A DNA stretch of 43,415 bases from a virus, in IMG/VR virus record IMGVR_UViG_3300044527_000682, positions 1-43,415 of that record; one strand, written 5' to 3'. Of the stretch, positions 9,455 to 19,122 are shown in pieces. Numbering within the stretch: position 1 is the first letter of the stretch; each line of letters starts with the position of its first letter. The position numbers were made by a program, and so were the translations under genes. A model generated the notes under the pieces. The model did no database searches. It was not told the origin of the DNA and worked only from the letters and a program-made list of their open reading frames with translations.

Positions 9455-12160
9455 TTACGGAAAAGTTGGTGGTTCCCTTGTTGAATCAGGCTGTGGAACC
9501 CTTGCTAGTAACCTTGCATTTTCCTGTTGAATTTGTGCATCATCATCAGGTGTTTGACTTGCAATATTGGGTGGTGGTTGATCTGCAAAATCATATGGTG
9601 GTTGCCATGATGCCTGTGGTGCTTCACGCAAATCACCTGAACGATTGTTATCAGTGTTAACAGGGTTAGCTTGTGAAGTTTCACGTGGATTGGTACTGTT
9701 TGGTGTGGTTTTTGCGTTGAATTTGAAGAATGCGCCTGGATCGACTAAGACTCCATTCAATTCTTGTGTAAACTTACCCTTACTAAAAGAATTAACCACA
9801 TTAGTAAGCAAATAAACCATTGAACCATTTTGCACAGCTTGATCACTATACATTTTACTATTGTAAAAACCAATACTAGAATTTATACCCATTAAACCAT
9901 TTTCTTGTGTATATTGCACTGAACTAGTTCTTGGGTCCATCGATGCATTATAATCAACAGCTTCTTTAAAATTAATCTCAATGAAAACTTGTCCACCATT
10001 AGGATTAATCGTAAACCCATCATAACTATATGCACTGAATTTTTTATAAAAATTTTGGTTTAATGTATCTGTACCCACTGATTGTGTGAGATAATCAGGA
10101 TCACCTAATATCGTAGCCTTAAACATAATTTGATCTTTAGGACTTGATAATGACGTTGCAATTTGTGCTGCTTGGCTACCTGTTACACCACCCCCACTGC
10201 TATCAATAGGAGCAGCAGGACCACCTAACGCACTGATTGGTGCACTACCTACGTTATCAGAATTAGTTTTGTTTGGTCCTGAGGTTTGCGCAAATAACAA
10301 ATAAAATAATCCACTATAGTTTTGTTCATAGGTTATGATTTCACTATTTTTTCCCGTAAACCAATATTCGTATTTTTTGTGGGGGCCTGGGTATTCGGCA
10401 CGTGCACCTGCATATGGACTGCGTAAGTATGGTATTTTAAATTCATGTATTTGATAGGTAATATCGTATGCCCACGCATGTCGTAACTCATCCCATGCAC
10501 GAGGTTTAACATAAGGATTAACATGATACCAATTAAGATTTTTGGTAGGTGCTTTAGATTCTGTATCACCTTCTTCTTCAGATGGTCGATTAACTTGATT
10601 TAATGCGCTAACAACATAATCACTTTGTCTAATAATTTGATCGATTGCGCTTAAAATGGGTGTAGGTGATATAGGAATATTAACTTCTTTTGATAGTGAA
10701 ACTGTTTTTTGTGCTTCTTGTATATTGCTTTCTTTTGTTGTATTAACTTCACTTGTTACTGTATTAGTTTTATCTTTTATAGCAATAGACACAGGAGCGG
10801 GTGATATGTCACTACCATTTTCAAATTTAATAAAATAACGATCTACTTCTTTAATTTGGTTTGAACCTTGTAATGATTCTTGTATACTGTTTAACTGTGT
10901 AACTAAACCATTTTCACCTGTTAATAAATCACTAACTGTTCTACCTTTACAAGATATAGTAGTTGGAACTATACCACGCATTGATCCATAAGCTTCATTG
11001 ATAGGAAATGGTACTGCTTTAATATTATACGTTGTTGCTCTACCATCTAATTTAAACTTAAACTCAGTGATTTTAATAACATAAAAACGTTCAAATATTG
11101 CATCAGGTGTTGCACCCATAGTTTCACGTTCACTGAATTTTTGTGCATCAACTACTTTACCATTTTCATCGTAACCATAAAACCTTACTGCTAAAATAAA
11201 ATGATGGTCAAGTGGGTTTGGTGTTTTCTTTGGATCTCTATTATTCAATAATTGACTATTTTGATATAGTTTTTGTACAGCTTGTACTAATTTTGTAGGA
11301 AAAGAAAAACTATTTGGTTCTATAATTTTAAATTCAAAATTCATACCACTTGCAGGTGCATTTGGTACTAGTAACACTGTTTTAAAAGATAGATCTTCGA
11401 TGTAGTAGTCGTAGGGCATGCCTGGGGCACGATTAGCGGGTAATCCTACACCACCACTTTGCGCAATAACGTAAGCTTGTGGTTTTGCACCTGCTGATGT
11501 AGGCAAGGTTTCGTTGATATTTCTAAATTGTGATTCTTGTAAAGAACTTACTGCATCAGGGTTTGCCAAATATAGTGTGATATTGTATGTATAACTTGAC
11601 AAACCACTTAGTGGGTTGTAGACACGGCGACCTGGGATGGTGCTGTCTTTACCTGCTGCGCTTGGTTTTTGTGATTCTTGATTTGAAGAACCTTGATTAG
11701 TGGCAGTTTGTGGGTTGCCACCATCATTAGTATTGTTAACACCTGTAGCTAATCCTTGTTGGCTAGGTGAGCTTGGCGTATTATCATCATCTGCACCATA
11801 TGATGATGGTTCATCCTGTGTTGCGAACTCGCCTTCTTCATTAGTGGTCGTGTCAGAGGCATTGGCGCCTGGCTCGGTAACGGGGGCGGGTGCAGTTGCA
11901 GGTGGTGCTGCTTCTTCCTGTGGTTTTTGTTGTAAGGCAGCAATAATTTCACTAGTATTATTAGCAGCAGTTTCTTCTAACTGTCCTTGTACATCAGCGG
12001 CTGCAGGAACACCTTTGATATTACTTAAAAAAGATGATGATGAAAAATTGCTAATAGGTCCTAGATCAATACCTGAACCCTTTATTCCACCACCTTTTAC
12101 AATTACCCTATTACTTGGCGATAAAACAAACGTAAAACCGTTTACTGTAATTTGTTCCAT
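9455..12160 (-). CDS. Baseplate-region virion structural protein, 901 aa
   Basis: Function is not certain. Residues about 1-50 form a compact start (MEQITVNGFTFVLSPSNRVI). Residues about 60-190 are low complexity, rich in Ala, Pro, Thr, Asn and Ser, and probably a disordered linker. From about 185 there is a beta-rich core (YTYNITLYLANPDAVSSL; MNFEFKIIEPNSFSFPTKLV; ERFYVIKITEFKFKLDGR), and the tail from about 820 is again low complexity. The ATG overlaps the stop of gp53 (TAATG arrangement), so translation is probably coupled. Its place next to gp5 makes a gp27-like hub or tube-baseplate adaptor role possible, but this is inference from position only. Confidence 0.8.
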   Translation of the reverse strand: MEQITVNGFTFVLSPSNRVIVKGGGIKGSGIDLGPISNFSSSSFLSNIKGVPAAADVQGQLEETAANNTSEIIAALQQKPQEEAAPPATAPAPVTEPGANASDTTTNEEGEFATQDEPSSYGADDDNTPSSPSQQGLATGVNNTNDGGNPQTATNQGSSNQESQKPSAAGKDSTIPGRRVYNPLSGLSSYTYNITLYLANPDAVSSLQESQFRNINETLPTSAGAKPQAYVIAQSGGVGLPANRAPGMPYDYYIEDLSFKTVLLVPNAPASGMNFEFKIIEPNSFSFPTKLVQAVQKLYQNSQLLNNRDPKKTPNPLDHHFILAVRFYGYDENGKVVDAQKFSERETMGATPDAIFERFYVIKITEFKFKLDGRATTYNIKAVPFPINEAYGSMRGIVPTTISCKGRTVSDLLTGENGLVTQLNSIQESLQGSNQIKEVDRYFIKFENGSDISPAPVSIAIKDKTNTVTSEVNTTKESNIQEAQKTVSLSKEVNIPISPTPILSAIDQIIRQSDYVVSALNQVNRPSEEEGDTESKAPTKNLNWYHVNPYVKPRAWDELRHAWAYDITYQIHEFKIPYLRSPYAGARAEYPGPHKKYEYWFTGKNSEIITYEQNYSGLFYLLFAQTSGPNKTNSDNVGSAPISALGGPAAPIDSSGGGVTGSQAAQIATSLSSPKDQIMFKATILGDPDYLTQSVGTDTLNQNFYKKFSAYSYDGFTINPNGGQVFIEINFKEAVDYNASMDPRTSSVQYTQENGLMGINSSIGFYNSKMYSDQAVQNGSMVYLLTNVVNSFSKGKFTQELNGVLVDPGAFFKFNAKTTPNSTNPRETSQANPVNTDNNRSGDLREAPQASWQPPYDFADQPPPNIASQTPDDDAQIQQENARLLARVPQPDSTREPPTFP

Positions 12161-12459
12161 TATAATCCTAATACTGCTTTTAATGTTTCTGCTTTAGGTA
12201 GATATATCCATGTACCTTGTACAAAATCAAACAGCGGATCTACCAATTTATTTGGGTTACGTTGAGCAAATACCCACCATAATTTAGGATCATCGTACAA
12301 GTCATATGCTAATAAATCAGGACGTTGATGATAAGTTGCGCCAATTTGCCAATACACATCTTGTGGATCTTTAGGTATTGCTCTGTTTGTCATAACGTCT
12401 AAGTATGCGTTATTAACAATGTTTGTTATAAAATAAGGACTAGTTGATGGATATTTCAT
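12160..12459 (-). CDS. 53: Baseplate wedge protein gp53
   Basis: This is a 99-aa homologue of T4 gp53 (196 aa), the wedge subunit that clamps neighbouring wedges. Hallmarks are the opening YFITNIVNNAYLDVMTNRAIP, the central YHQRPDLLAYDLYDDPKLWWVFAQRNPN and the final WIYLPK, which forms a LysM-like edge. Marine T4-like versions are about this short. The gene abuts the upstream structural gene with no gap (its stop is next to this ATG) and its own stop overlaps the next ATG, so three genes are translationally linked. Confidence 0.92.
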   Translation of the reverse strand: MKYPSTSPYFITNIVNNAYLDVMTNRAIPKDPQDVYWQIGATYHQRPDLLAYDLYDDPKLWWVFAQRNPNKLVDPLFDFVQGTWIYLPKAETLKAVLGL

Positions 12460-14874
12460 TTACCATACTCCTCCACCATAACCTGCATTCTTGCTTCCAT
12501 TTAATAATTTACCCGTTGCGTAATCCTTCAAACTAAATTTGTCACTAATCATGCGTCTTGTAACAATAGGATGGAAGTTTAGTGTCATGCTCATTTTGGT
12601 TGGTATTCTTGTTGTTTCACCTGTAACAACATTTCTAAAGGTAGGCGGTTGATTTAATCCACCTTTTTGTAAACGATTTGCTAATAATCGATTAATTTGT
12701 GTGGTAAAGACGTTGGAAGAGGAGCCTGGGGCGTTGACTTGTTGATTACCCTGCACCAATGATTGTCTGATATCACCTGCCATAATATAATCAACATCAT
12801 TAGGCAATGTATATTGAAACTGTGACAATACCATGGGATGGTTATCAAACTGATACTCACCAAACCCACTCAAATATAATAACGGTGGTGGAATTCCTGC
12901 TTTAGGTGATTGATCTTGCCCATAAAACATTTTTGATGCACTACGGAAAAAATGAATCACTGCACGTAAATATGCTGCTTCAGCCACATTTTGTGCAGTA
13001 AAGTCTGCGGTAATAGTTATATCGCTTACTGAACTGCCACGATAACTGAATATTTTGTAGTTACTATGCGTAGGTTCAGTTGAATCATAGGTTGCGTTAT
13101 ATGATAAACTTACTGTAGGTAGATAGGGAAATACTACACCATTTGTAGCTTTTAGGGGCCATAATATATCAGTTTGTCCTGCAACGTTATAAAAATAAGG
13201 TGCACTTGGTGCTAAACTAATACGTACACGCCAATCAATAGCTTTTTGAAATTGTACTTCAGGTGATTGATTACTGTTTTTAGAATCACCAACAAATTGA
13301 TCGGTATTGGGTTGTGCTGATACTGCGGTGGTGGCGCCTGGGGCGGTGGGGGTAAAGCCTTCTGCCTCACGCTCTGCATTAGCCTCTGCTTCTCTACGTT
13401 CTGCATCTGCTATAGCATTTGATATATCATCTGCCCCACTAATATCAGGTGGTTCTTTAATCACATAGGCTGCTTCATCTGCTGCAGCACGTGCTTCAGC
13501 ATCAGCAATCGCAGACGCTGCATCATCAGCTTCATTAATGGTAGCAGGTTCCGTAGCAATGTCACCATTAGCATCAGCAAATGCTGCTTCTTCAGGTGTT
13601 AGTGTAGCTAAATTAGCTTGGGCAGCTATTGCAGGATCGTCTGTTGGTGGTTGTGGTACAGGATTATCAACCCCAAGTCCTGCCACTGCTGCTGTTTCTG
13701 CGGTTTCTGCGTTTTGATTTGCAGTGTTAAGTGCGTTTTGCGCAGTATTAATTTTCTCGCCAATTGCGCTTTCTTGTGCCTTAAGTGTGCTAGACTCTTG
13801 TATACTTGCACTAATTTGAGCTTGTATTTGTTCACGTTGTGGATCGCCTGGAGGTAAAGCATCACGCTGATATGCTAAATTAAGTCGCTCTTTTTTTAAT
13901 TCTGCTTGCTTTGCCTGATTTGCAAATAATTCATCAGTAGCTTGGTTTGATTGTTGTTTTGCTTCAGCAGCTTGCGCACGATATTGTGCTGCAATATTTG
14001 ATGCAGATTCTTGTGATGGTGCTGTATTATTTACTGTAACACTGCTACCTGATGGTAATGTATAAGAACTTGTACCATTATGATTATTAACAACTTGTAC
14101 TGTAGCATTACCGTTACGCTCAGTAGTAATACCTGCTTCAGGTACCGCACCTGTAAGCGTAGGAGAAATATTTGCAGCATCTGTGGTAACGGTTGATACT
14201 CTAGTAGTGGTTGTACTTGGTTGATAATCAACTGAAGTTTGTCCCCTAGTCATTGCAGCTTGTGCTTGACTTTCAGTAGATATGCTTTGATTTGCTATTT
14301 CAGATGCTCGGTCAAAACGTTGATCAGGTGACAATGATTTAATTTCATTTAATTGTGCCTGTGTAATAGTTCCATTACTAACACTTTGTTGTAATAATTT
14401 TTGCCCTGCTGCAGTATTTGGATCTACCAAATATAACTCTGATTGTGCTTTTAAGGTATCTGCTTTAGATTGTAGTGATTGACTTGTAGCATTTGGTGTA
14501 TCTTTTGCCCTGCTTACTGTATAACTACCACCACCTGAATCAGTTGATACTTCGGTTACTGTTGTGTTCTTAATAGCGTTAACACTAGAAGGAATTGGAT
14601 TATCTACTGTACCCTTAGATCCACCATCTACCCATCGTTCATAATTTGCTTGTTCAGTCTCAGCCTTAAAATAATTGGTATAATTATTGATATTCGCACT
14701 GTAATTATTAATTTTTACACTGTTTTCATCAATCATACGTTGATATTCATTAGCAGTATTAGTGCTGCCATTTGACAATGCTTTAGCCTTTAGTTTTTCT
14801 AAATTAGCATTACGTTTTTCAAGAGTCGCCTTATTAGCTTCTAATTCTGCTTGTGATGGTACTTTTGATGACAT
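12460..14874 (-). CDS. Baseplate/tail-tube-cap region structural protein, 804 aa
   Basis: I place the start at the ATG at 14874 (MSSKVPSQAELEAN) because AAGGA lies 8-9 nt upstream and a late-promoter-like CATAAATA lies at 14895-14902. An in-frame ATG further upstream (14919) has no such support. Residues about 1-530 are Ala/Asn/Gln/Thr-rich helical and disordered sequence (coiled-coil KANLEKR.ANLEKLKAKAL at the start). The last 250 residues are a well-formed domain: WRVRISLAPSAPYFYN, then ATNGVVFPYLPTVSLSYN, then AAYLRAVIHFFRSASKMFYG. I recall that domain from conserved baseplate/tube proteins of marine T4-like phages. It might replace T4 gp48 or gp54, but that is not shown. First gene of the minus-strand baseplate operon, divergent from gp55. 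Confidence 0.82.
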   Translation of the reverse strand: MSSKVPSQAELEANKATLEKRNANLEKLKAKALSNGSTNTANEYQRMIDENSVKINNYSANINNYTNYFKAETEQANYERWVDGGSKGTVDNPIPSSVNAIKNTTVTEVSTDSGGGSYTVSRAKDTPNATSQSLQSKADTLKAQSELYLVDPNTAAGQKLLQQSVSNGTITQAQLNEIKSLSPDQRFDRASEIANQSISTESQAQAAMTRGQTSVDYQPSTTTTRVSTVTTDAANISPTLTGAVPEAGITTERNGNATVQVVNNHNGTSSYTLPSGSSVTVNNTAPSQESASNIAAQYRAQAAEAKQQSNQATDELFANQAKQAELKKERLNLAYQRDALPPGDPQREQIQAQISASIQESSTLKAQESAIGEKINTAQNALNTANQNAETAETAAVAGLGVDNPVPQPPTDDPAIAAQANLATLTPEEAAFADANGDIATEPATINEADDAASAIADAEARAAADEAAYVIKEPPDISGADDISNAIADAERREAEANAEREAEGFTPTAPGATTAVSAQPNTDQFVGDSKNSNQSPEVQFQKAIDWRVRISLAPSAPYFYNVAGQTDILWPLKATNGVVFPYLPTVSLSYNATYDSTEPTHSNYKIFSYRGSSVSDITITADFTAQNVAEAAYLRAVIHFFRSASKMFYGQDQSPKAGIPPPLLYLSGFGEYQFDNHPMVLSQFQYTLPNDVDYIMAGDIRQSLVQGNQQVNAPGSSSNVFTTQINRLLANRLQKGGLNQPPTFRNVVTGETTRIPTKMSMTLNFHPIVTRRMISDKFSLKDYATGKLLNGSKNAGYGGGVW

Positions 14875-14894
14875 GAATATCGTCCTTATTTCTA

Positions 14895-14902
14895 TATTTA
14901 TG
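14895..14902 (-). promoter_or_regulatory. Late promoter (CATAAATA) of the baseplate operon
   Basis: The minus strand reads CATAAATA, one base from the T4 late consensus TATAAATA, 20 bp before the ATG at 14874 with an AAGGA ribosome-binding site between. It would be read by gp55-RNA polymerase, and gp55 is the divergent neighbour. Confidence 0.6.
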
Positions 14903-14944
14903 ATAAATAAAAAGGCCACTTTTTACCTTATAAATCCTAATATT

Positions 14945-14974
14945 TTGATTTTTTTGTTGCAATTATGCTACAAT
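14945..14974 (+). promoter_or_regulatory. Sigma70-like promoter of gp55
   Basis: TTGATT (14945-14950) and TACAAT (14969-14974) are separated by 18 bp, a good host -35/-10 pair. The predicted start is near 14981, giving a leader of about 20 nt with GGAG just before the gp55 ATG. No TATAAATA late box is found here, as expected for a gene that must be made before late transcription. Confidence 0.6.
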
Positions 14975-15000
14975 ATAGGTATTATTAACTTTGGAGCGTT

Positions 15001-15888
15001 ATGACACTTATCAAAAAACCCTTGAATTACCTTAATAATAAGGATATTCTTAAAGAAATACACCTTAGCAAAAACACTTACTGCAGTTTTGCAGAACCAC
15101 AAGACCATCAATATGATTTTATAATCGATTACGAAGATGGTGTTTCACTAGAAAATAGCTTACAACAAGCCTTAAAGCCTGAAGTGTTACAAAAAGCAAA
15201 AGAAAATCGTGCTGCAAGGTTAAGCATAGAAAGCGGTACTAAGATAGATCCCGCTACCATTAATGTAGGTGATTTAGTTTTTAGAGTGATGACATGGGAC
15301 CATGTACCACTTGCACCAAAAGCACCTAAAAAAGTAGATAAAAAGAAATCTGCTAAAGAATTATTTGAATTTGAAAGTGATGATGAACCACTTTTTGATG
15401 ACTTAGATGATCCTAAATTAAACAAAGAAATGGGCATGAATGATATGAGTCATGTTCGTGTTAATTTCCCACCCTTCCAACATTTTAAATACGCTGAAGC
15501 AGGTTCACAACTGTACTGCGTAGGTAAATCACATTGGCAGGGAGATATTTACACAGGGCATTTTGACAAGGATAAGGGACAACTTACTAATAAATTAGCT
15601 AAAATGTATCTTATGTTATGTGAAAAATATGCTATGAGGTTTAATTGGCGTGGTTATACCTATAACGATGAGATGCGTGGTGCAGCTATTTTACAGTTGA
15701 CTTATGTTGGTTTACGCTTTAACGAAGCTAAATCTAGCAATCCATTTGCTTACTATACCGCAGCCATTACCAATTCTTTTTGTCGAGTATTGAATACAGA
15801 AAAGAAAAATCAAGGCATTCGTGATGATATACTAGAAGCTAATGGGTTAAACCCAAGTTGGTCACGTCAGTTTGCGGAAGAATCCTAA
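15001..15888 (+). CDS. 55: Late-transcription sigma factor gp55, with large insertion
   Basis: This 295-aa protein corresponds to T4 gp55, the small sigma-like factor that binds host RNA polymerase and recognises TATAAATA late promoters. The N-terminus NYLNNKDILKEIHLSK matches the T4 gp55 start (NYVNNKELLQAIIDWK). The conserved helical core resumes only near residue 195: KLAKMYLMLCEKYAMRFNWR, then the FAYYTAAITNSFCRVLN segment and IRDDILEANGLNPSW. T4 gp55 is 185 aa, so about 150 residues (about 25-190) are inserted between the two matching parts. The insert has an acidic stretch (DDEPLFDDLDD) and a folded-looking end (QLYCVGKSHWQGDIYTGHFD). The GGAG ribosome-binding site is good. First gene of the gp55-47-46-nuclease unit. 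Confidence 0.88.
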   Translation: MTLIKKPLNYLNNKDILKEIHLSKNTYCSFAEPQDHQYDFIIDYEDGVSLENSLQQALKPEVLQKAKENRAARLSIESGTKIDPATINVGDLVFRVMTWDHVPLAPKAPKKVDKKKSAKELFEFESDDEPLFDDLDDPKLNKEMGMNDMSHVRVNFPPFQHFKYAEAGSQLYCVGKSHWQGDIYTGHFDKDKGQLTNKLAKMYLMLCEKYAMRFNWRGYTYNDEMRGAAILQLTYVGLRFNEAKSSNPFAYYTAAITNSFCRVLNTEKKNQGIRDDILEANGLNPSWSRQFAEES

Positions 15889-15892
15889 TTGG

Positions 15893-15921
15893 TTGACACT
15901 ACAACAATCTTACTATAGATT
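15893..15921 (+). promoter_or_regulatory. Sigma70-like promoter at gp47
   Basis: A perfect -35 TTGACA (15893-15898), a 17-bp spacer and TAGATT (15916-15921). An overlapping TATAGA alternative has a 15-bp spacer. The predicted start of transcription is at or next to the gp47 ATG (15928), and no Shine-Dalgarno sequence is present. Confidence 0.5.
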
Positions 15922-15927
15922 GTACCG

Positions 15928-16944
15928 ATGAGTAATTTATTTAAAAAAGCAGCAGTTTTCACTGATATACATTTTGGTCTAAAGAACAATAGTATTCAAC
16001 ACAATGAAGACTGCCTAAAATTTGTTGATTGGTTTATCTCCAATGCTAAAAAACATGGGTGTGAAACATGTTTTTTCTTAGGGGATTACCATCATAATCG
16101 TGCTACTATCAACGTTCTTACCCTAAATTATAGCTTAAAAGCCTTGGAAAAGCTCAATGAAAGCTTTGATCGGGTGTATTTTATACCTGGAAATCATGAT
16201 CTGTACTATAGAGATAAACGTGATATACAAAGCGTAGAATGGGCACGTTACCTACCCAACGTAGAAATATGTAATGATTGGGTGGTTCGTGATGATGTAG
16301 TTATTGCTCCATGGTTATGTGGTGATGATTATAAAAACATTCCTAAATTACAAGGTAAGTATCTTTTTGGGCATTTTGAACTACCAACGTTCTATATGAA
16401 TGCTATGGTAGAAATGCCTGATCATGGTGAAATCAATCGTAAAGATCTGCATCATTTTGACCATGTGTTTACAGGACACTTTCACAAACGTCAAACTAAA
16501 GGAAACATCACATATATTGGTAATGCATTTCCGCATAATTACAGTGATGTAAACGATGATGACCGTGGCATGATGATATTAAAATGGGGTGAACAACCTA
16601 CTTTTCATTCATGGCCTGATCAACCAAAGTTTCGTAGCTATAATTTAACAGAAATTTTAGATAATCCTGAATCATTATTGATACCTAATGGATGTATACG
16701 TATCACTATTGATACAGATATTAATTACGAAGAATCAAGTACGATTAAGGAAACGATTATGAAAGACTATAAATTACGTGAAATGACTATGATTCCACAG
16801 CGTGTTGATATTGAAACTGATACCACAGATCAGGTAAACTTACAGTTTCAATCAGTTGATGCTATCGTACTGTCGCAGATTGAACAACTTGATGCAGGTG
16901 CGTACGATAAGCAATTACTATTATCCATTTATAAAAACTTATGA
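15928..16944 (+). CDS. 47: Recombination endonuclease subunit gp47 (Mre11/SbcD-like)
   Basis: This 338-aa calcineurin-like metallophosphoesterase is the T4 gp47 homologue. With gp46 it resects double-strand ends for recombination-dependent replication and degrades host DNA. Metal-binding motifs appear in order: TDIHFG (D13, H15), LGDYHHNR, PGNHD, and GHFH near residue 175. The length matches T4 gp47 (339 aa). A sigma70-like promoter with perfect TTGACA sits just upstream, 33 bp after gp55, and no ribosome-binding site is seen before the ATG. The stop overlaps the gp46 start as ATGA, so the two subunits are translationally coupled. Confidence 0.95.
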   Translation: MSNLFKKAAVFTDIHFGLKNNSIQHNEDCLKFVDWFISNAKKHGCETCFFLGDYHHNRATINVLTLNYSLKALEKLNESFDRVYFIPGNHDLYYRDKRDIQSVEWARYLPNVEICNDWVVRDDVVIAPWLCGDDYKNIPKLQGKYLFGHFELPTFYMNAMVEMPDHGEINRKDLHHFDHVFTGHFHKRQTKGNITYIGNAFPHNYSDVNDDDRGMMILKWGEQPTFHSWPDQPKFRSYNLTEILDNPESLLIPNGCIRITIDTDINYEESSTIKETIMKDYKLREMTMIPQRVDIETDTTDQVNLQFQSVDAIVLSQIEQLDAGAYDKQLLLSIYKNL

Positions 16945-19106
16945 TTATTATTAAAGAACTAACGATTAAGAACTTCTTATCAGTTGGTAATGTCACACAA
17001 AAAATACACTTTAATCGCAATGATCTTACCTTAATTTTAGGTGAAAACCGTGATTTAGGTGGGGATGGTGCACGTAATGGCACAGGAAAATCAACCATTG
17101 TACAAGCATTATGCTATGCATTGTATGGTACTGTACTGAATAATATTAAAAAAGATAATCTAATTAACCTAACTAACGGTAAGGGTATGCTTGTTACCGT
17201 TGATTTTGAGGTAAATGGTAATGAATATCGTATTGAACGTGGTCGCAAACCAAATATACTTAAATTTTATGTTGACAATACTGAACAAGAATTTAGTGAT
17301 GATGAAAACGAAAGTCAAGGGGATAGTCGTGAAACACAGCTTACAATTGAATCCATTATTGGAATTTCTGCAGAGATGTTTAAGCATATTGTTGCCTTAA
17401 ACACTTATAACGAACCATTCCTTGCACTAAAAGCAGCAGACCAACGTGAAATTATTGAACAATTATTAGGAATTACTTTACTTTCTGAAAAAGCAGAAGG
17501 TATTAAAGAACTTAATCGTGCAGTAAAAGAACAAATTCAAGCAGAAGAATTTAAGATACGTGGCTTACAAGATGCCAATACTAAAATTCAAGAACAAATT
17601 GATAGCCTAAAACGTAGACAAGCACTATGGCAAGCAAAAAAAGATGAAGATGTTACTACCTATACGAATCAATTAGTAGAATTATATAAGATTGATATCG
17701 ATCAAGAAATTACATCACATCGTTCTTTGGTTACTTATAACGATAACCAAACCAAATTAACCACTGCTAAAACTCACTTAGATAGTGAATTGGCTAAACT
17801 TAGTAAACGTTATAATGATGCGGTCATTGCACACAAGCGTGAAAAAGACAATGTAGTCACACAAATGAACAGTTTGAAGAATATTGATATACATATCGAA
17901 ATTTCAAACTTGAAAATTATTTCTGAAATTAGGGAAAAAACAATCACACGTGACAATACTAAGAAATTATTTGATGCTAGTAATGCCACTTGTGCACGTT
18001 TAAACAAAGATATTGGTATTATTAACGCAGAATTAGTACAGTTATATGACCATAAATGCTATGCATGTGGTCAAGATTTTCATGATGAAACGCATAAATT
18101 TACGCTAAAAAGCAAAGAAGATCGTTTGGCTGAGCTAAAAACTGAATTAATTGCCGCAGAAAATCAATCGCAAGAATATGCTACAATATTAAATGGCATT
18201 GGTACGATTCCACCTATGCCAACGGTTAATTACAAAACATTAGAAGAAGCTATTAATCACAAGTCAACCATTGATTCATTAGCTGATAAAACCATAAAAT
18301 TACAGGAAAACTTTAATAAAACACAAAGTTTGTATGAAAATGATGTGGATGCATTGAATAAACAATATGATGATACAGTGCGTGAGATTGGTGATCTTGG
18401 TACAAAACCTGTTACAGTGTATAAAACATTGGAACAAGCATTAAAACATCAAAGTACAGTGGAAAAGTTGGAACAGTCGTTAGAAAAGCGTGTAGAAGAA
18501 GTTGATCCATACAGTGACCAAATCAATGATATGGAGCGTAATAGTATTACTGAAATATCTTATGACAAACTTAATACACTGACAACAACATTAAAGCACC
18601 AAGAATACTTGCTTGACTTACTTACTAATAAGAAATCGTTTGTTCGTAAGAAAATTATTGAACAAAACCTAAATTATTTGAATAGTCGTTTAACATTATA
18701 TTTGGATAAGATGGGTTTGCCACATCGTGTTAAGTTTCAAAATGACTTATCCGTAGAAATTACTGAGCTTGGACGTGAGTTAAGTTATGGTAATTTTAGT
18801 CGTGGTGAAAGTACAAGATTAATATTATCCTTATCATTTGCTTTTAGGGATGTATGGGAAAATCTATATCAAGGTATTAATTTATTGTTTGTTGATGAAA
18901 TGATTGACAATGGATTAGACAGTGTTGGTGTAGAAAATGCCATTGGATTGTTCAAAGAATTAGGCAGACGCAGAGATAAATCCGTGTGGTTAATATCACA
19001 TCGTGATGAATTAATGAGTCGTGTTGGCAACGTGTTGCATGTCATCAAAGAAGGTGGGTTCACACGTTACAGTCATGCCAATGAAAAAATTACAGTAGCA
19101 TTATAG
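16941..19106 (+). CDS. 46: Recombination endonuclease subunit gp46 (Rad50/SbcC-like)
   Basis: This 721-aa SMC-type ATPase is the T4 gp46 homologue and partner of gp47. The N-terminal P-loop lies around residues 34-52 (GARNGTGKST, with a DLGG insertion before it). A long coiled coil is interrupted by a zinc hook CYAC at residues 373-376, where two molecules would join. The C-terminal ABC signature (NFSRGESTRLILSLS) and Walker B (NLLFVDEMIDNGLD) follow, then a conserved ISHRDE switch. T4 gp46 is 560 aa; the longer coiled coil explains the difference. The start overlaps the gp47 stop. Confidence 0.95.
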   Translation: MIIIKELTIKNFLSVGNVTQKIHFNRNDLTLILGENRDLGGDGARNGTGKSTIVQALCYALYGTVLNNIKKDNLINLTNGKGMLVTVDFEVNGNEYRIERGRKPNILKFYVDNTEQEFSDDENESQGDSRETQLTIESIIGISAEMFKHIVALNTYNEPFLALKAADQREIIEQLLGITLLSEKAEGIKELNRAVKEQIQAEEFKIRGLQDANTKIQEQIDSLKRRQALWQAKKDEDVTTYTNQLVELYKIDIDQEITSHRSLVTYNDNQTKLTTAKTHLDSELAKLSKRYNDAVIAHKREKDNVVTQMNSLKNIDIHIEISNLKIISEIREKTITRDNTKKLFDASNATCARLNKDIGIINAELVQLYDHKCYACGQDFHDETHKFTLKSKEDRLAELKTELIAAENQSQEYATILNGIGTIPPMPTVNYKTLEEAINHKSTIDSLADKTIKLQENFNKTQSLYENDVDALNKQYDDTVREIGDLGTKPVTVYKTLEQALKHQSTVEKLEQSLEKRVEEVDPYSDQINDMERNSITEISYDKLNTLTTTLKHQEYLLDLLTNKKSFVRKKIIEQNLNYLNSRLTLYLDKMGLPHRVKFQNDLSVEITELGRELSYGNFSRGESTRLILSLSFAFRDVWENLYQGINLLFVDEMIDNGLDSVGVENAIGLFKELGRRRDKSVWLISHRDELMSRVGNVLHVIKEGGFTRYSHANEKITVAL

Positions 19107-19122
19107 TGTCATAAGTATCGAT

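Noticed and set aside
12875-14919. In-frame upstream start at 14919 for the structural protein ending at 12460.
   Set aside because: The extra 15 residues are hydrophobic and the late promoter box and AAGGA site both lie downstream of that codon, so they fit the ATG at 14874.
15468-15482. C-ending codons around Pro-Pro in gp55 as part of the same codon-island effect.
   Set aside because: One isolated case; other Pro-Pro pairs (for example near 9570) use A-ending codons, so I restrict the claim to Pro-Gly.
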